Part shown: piece by piece, positions 37,967 through 39,538 of the stretch
Numbering within the stretch: position 1 is the first letter of the stretch
Layout: each line of letters opens with the position of its first letter
DNA from: Betaproteobacteria bacterium
Lineage (GTDB): Bacteria; Pseudomonadota; Gammaproteobacteria; Burkholderiales; Usitatibacteraceae
Assembly (NCBI GenBank): GCA_019449455.1
Contig: JAGRPO010000040.1
Span: 1-39,538, forward strand
Direction of reading: 5' to 3'
DNA: 39,538 nucleotides
The notes under the pieces: model-generated
Told to the model about the DNA's origin: nothing
Database searches by the model: none
Seen by the model: only the letters and a program-made list of their open reading frames with translations
Program-made: the position numbers and the translations under genes

Positions 37967-38700
37967 GCGCCGAGCGTGCGCAGGTCGGCGACGGGCTCGG
38001 CGAAAAGCTTGCCGGATCTCTCGTGGCGAAGGATGTCGGCGGCGACGTCCGCCGGGGGGCGAAGCTCGCCCGCCGCCTTCATCTGGCGGAAGCGCTCGAC
38101 GTCCACGAACTCCTCGGGGCTCGCGCTGCGGACGACGCCCTGCATGGGCGTGTCGATGACGCCGGGGGCGAGGCTCACCACCTGGACGCCCGTCCGCGCC
38201 GTCTGCGCTTCCAGCGCCGCCACGCGCGACACCATGTCGATGGCGGCCTTGGCCGCGCAGTAGGCGCCCCAGCCGAAGATCGGGCGGCGGCCCGCGCCGG
38301 AAGAGATGTTGATCACGCGCCGGACCTTCGCGGTGGTGGCGGTGGCGATGAGGAAGCGGCGCATGAGGAGGATGGGCGCGGTGAAGTTGACGGCGAGGTT
38401 CAGCTCGAGCTCCGCCGCATCCACGCGGTCGATCATGCCCACGGGCGAGATCATCCCCGCGTTGTTGATGAGGACGGCCTTCGCGAAGCGCTTTCCGCGA
38501 AGGCGCTCGTCGACGCGGTCGCAGACGGTCTCGACGGCGCGCGGCGCGGCCAGGTCCACGAAGAGCTGCGCGCCCCCCGGGATCGGCCCGTCCTGCGCCC
38601 GCCCGAGGGCGATGAGCTCGATGTCCTTCTCGGCGCCCAGTTGGGCGACGAGCGCCTGGCCGAGGCCCTTGGTGTGGCCGGTGACGATGTAGAGATCCAT
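37963..38700 (-). CDS. Short-chain dehydrogenase/reductase (SDR)
   Basis: A 245-residue classical SDR. TGHTKGLG is the TGxxxGxG cofactor loop, INNAG is conserved, INISSGAG supplies the catalytic Ser, and YCAAK the Tyr/Lys pair. The sequence style (short N-terminus, RRPIFGWGAYCAAKAAIDM) recalls sepiapterin/benzil-reductase-like SDRs. The cofactor is likely NADPH, judged only from the lack of an acidic residue after the second strand. Its stop overlaps the TauE/SafE start. Confidence 0.88.
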   Translation of the reverse strand: MDLYIVTGHTKGLGQALVAQLGAEKDIELIALGRAQDGPIPGGAQLFVDLAAPRAVETVCDRVDERLRGKRFAKAVLINNAGMISPVGMIDRVDAAELELNLAVNFTAPILLMRRFLIATATTAKVRRVINISSGAGRRPIFGWGAYCAAKAAIDMVSRVAALEAQTARTGVQVVSLAPGVIDTPMQGVVRSASPEEFVDVERFRQMKAAGELRPPADVAADILRHERSGKLFAEPVADLRTLGA

Positions 38701-38818
38701 GGTCTGGAAGGTGTCCGGTGCCCCGCCGCAACCGATCCCGCATGGCGCCGGACACCGTGGATAATGTGTCGCCCATTGTCCCATGCCGGAGTCGTTCGTC
38801 GCAGGACCAAGGAGGCAC

Positions 38819-39343
38819 ATGAAGGCAACCGATCCCTTTCCCCTCGATGGCGGCTGCGACTGCCGCTTCGTCCGCTACCGGATGCAGACGCGCCCGCTCT
38901 TCGTCCACTGCTGCCACTGCCGCTGGTGCCAGCGCGAGTCCGGCGCCTCGTTCGCCCTGAACGCGATGATCGAGGCCGACCGCGTGGCGATCCTCGGCGG
39001 CGAGCCGGATCTCGTGAACACGCCCACCGAGAGCGGCCTCGGCCAGCAGATCGCCCGCTGTCCCCGCTGCCGGATCGCCGTCTGGAGCCACTACGCCGGC
39101 GCCGGCCCGGCGGTGAAGTTCGTCCGCGTCGGCACGCTCGACGAGCCCGACCACCTGCCGCCCGACATCCACATCTTCACGGCCTCCCGGCAGCCCTGGG
39201 TGGTGATCCCGCCCGGCCAGCCCGCGGTGCCGGAGTACTATGACCGCGAACAATTGTGGCCCGCCGAAAGCCTCGATCGCCGCAAGGCCCTTCTTCCCCT
39301 GATCGAGGCGTGGAAGGCGATGCCGGACCGGTCGAAAGCCTGA
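38819..39343 (+). CDS. GFA/CENP-V-type zinc protein
   Basis: A 174-residue protein of the glutathione-dependent formaldehyde-activating (Gfa)/CENP-V superfamily. Zinc-binding cysteines appear as GGCDCRFVRY, HCCHCRWCQRESGASF and CPRC, the expected spacing. Its C-terminal part, HIFTASRQPWVVIP, is also typical. AAGGAGG lies just before the ATG, and a GATAAT box lies about 55 bases upstream. True Gfa activity is proven for few members, so the name should be read as a family label. Confidence 0.88.
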   Translation: MKATDPFPLDGGCDCRFVRYRMQTRPLFVHCCHCRWCQRESGASFALNAMIEADRVAILGGEPDLVNTPTESGLGQQIARCPRCRIAVWSHYAGAGPAVKFVRVGTLDEPDHLPPDIHIFTASRQPWVVIPPGQPAVPEYYDREQLWPAESLDRRKALLPLIEAWKAMPDRSKA

Positions 39344-39385
39344 GCCGCCGGGAGCCACGAGGCGTCCATCGCCGAGCGTGCCCGT

Positions 39386-39414
39386 TTGACCCGGCTCCTC
39401 GCCGTGGGGAGAAT
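39386..39414 (+). promoter_or_regulatory. Promoter of the gene at the right edge
   Basis: TTGACC (39386-39391) and GAGAAT (39409-39414) are 17 bases apart. The expected start is at about 39421, leaving a 25-base leader with AGGGG before the ATG at 39446. Confidence 0.6.
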
Positions 39415-39445
39415 GCAGCCTTCCCACAACCAGGGGTCATTCCCG

Positions 39446-39538
39446 ATGAGGGCCTTACTAGTCGTGGTGTTCGTCGCCACCGGCGCGCTGGCCGACGACG
39501 CGGGCATCCTGCGCTGCCGCGCCATCAAGGATTCCGCC
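39446..39538 (+). CDS. Secreted protein, N-terminal fragment (partial)
   Basis: 31 codons run to the window edge: a signal peptide (MRALLVVVFVATGALA), then DDAGILRCRAIKDSA. The mature start resembles small exported proteobacterial proteins in which this segment continues into an R-L-A-C-Y-D motif, but that part is outside the window. The gene is complete at the 5' end, with its own promoter and Shine-Dalgarno sequence. Confidence 0.6.
   Translation, partial: MRALLVVVFVATGALADDAGILRCRAIKDSA

Noticed and set aside
1-39538. tRNA, rRNA, insertion sequences, phage or toxin-antitoxin genes
   Set aside because: None was recognised by eye on either strand; a tRNA scan was not possible.

Overview
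The window is a GC-rich (by eye about 65-70 %), densely packed stretch of bacterial chromosome. The gene families (ATCase PyrB, MaiA, a CueR/CopA copper operon, a DmeF-type exporter, DsbB, SixA, DUF924, YbaN-like DUF454, GlcG/HbpS) and the frequent 1-4 base start/stop overlaps fit a betaproteobacterium. That assignment is an inference from protein content; there is no rRNA or tRNA here to confirm it. No insertion sequence, phage gene, CRISPR array or integron was seen. Gene order looks chromosomal, with small operons on both strands.

Layout. 1-3202: the 3' end of a glutathione S-transferase, then a leftward tetR / alpha-beta hydrolase / small membrane protein operon, divergent from a LysR regulator. 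3203-3406: a candidate free-standing small RNA with its own promoter and terminator. 3407-7164: a Nudix CoA-pyrophosphatase, then maiA bracketed by two identical 30-base palindromic repeats, then a three-gene ECF sigma factor / membrane partner / secreted protein cassette. 7212-8323: a GNAT acetyltransferase and a DUF924 protein. 8376-12971: a leftward metal-resistance block (copZ, copA, cueR, CusF-like protein, second copZ, dmeF) behind a near-textbook CueR promoter. 12978-21237: sixA, a secreted prolyl oligopeptidase, a 995-residue trans-envelope protein (winged-helix-like head, about 470-residue coiled coil, one membrane helix, AsmA-like periplasmic part), and a divergent FecR/DUF6600 protein.

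21284-25148: MFS transporter, KTSC protein, exported MsrA, DUF2238 membrane protein and ROK sugar kinase; a perfect CRP-type palindrome lies between the kinase and the next gene. 25149-29447: a membrane-bound PAS-GGDEF-EAL protein and an aspartate carbamoyltransferase with an N-terminal helix-turn-helix-like extension. 29452-32326: DUF454 protein, an integral membrane protein, an amidase and a GlcG/HbpS protein. 32343-33158: a free-standing LysR-type DNA-binding domain preceded by what reads as a yybP-ykoY (Mn2+) riboswitch with its own promoter. 33159-39538: dsbB and a Tat-exported PhoD phosphatase, a small secreted helical protein, a membrane-anchored protein with Cys/His motifs, TauE/SafE, an SDR, a GFA/CENP-V-type zinc protein and the start of another secreted protein.

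The most notable items are the manganese-type riboswitch placed in front of a truncated LysR regulator operon, the coiled-coil AsmA protein, the ATCase with the HTH-like extension, the candidate small RNA at about 3257-3357, and the ECF cassette whose membrane partner lacks a recognisable zinc anti-sigma motif.
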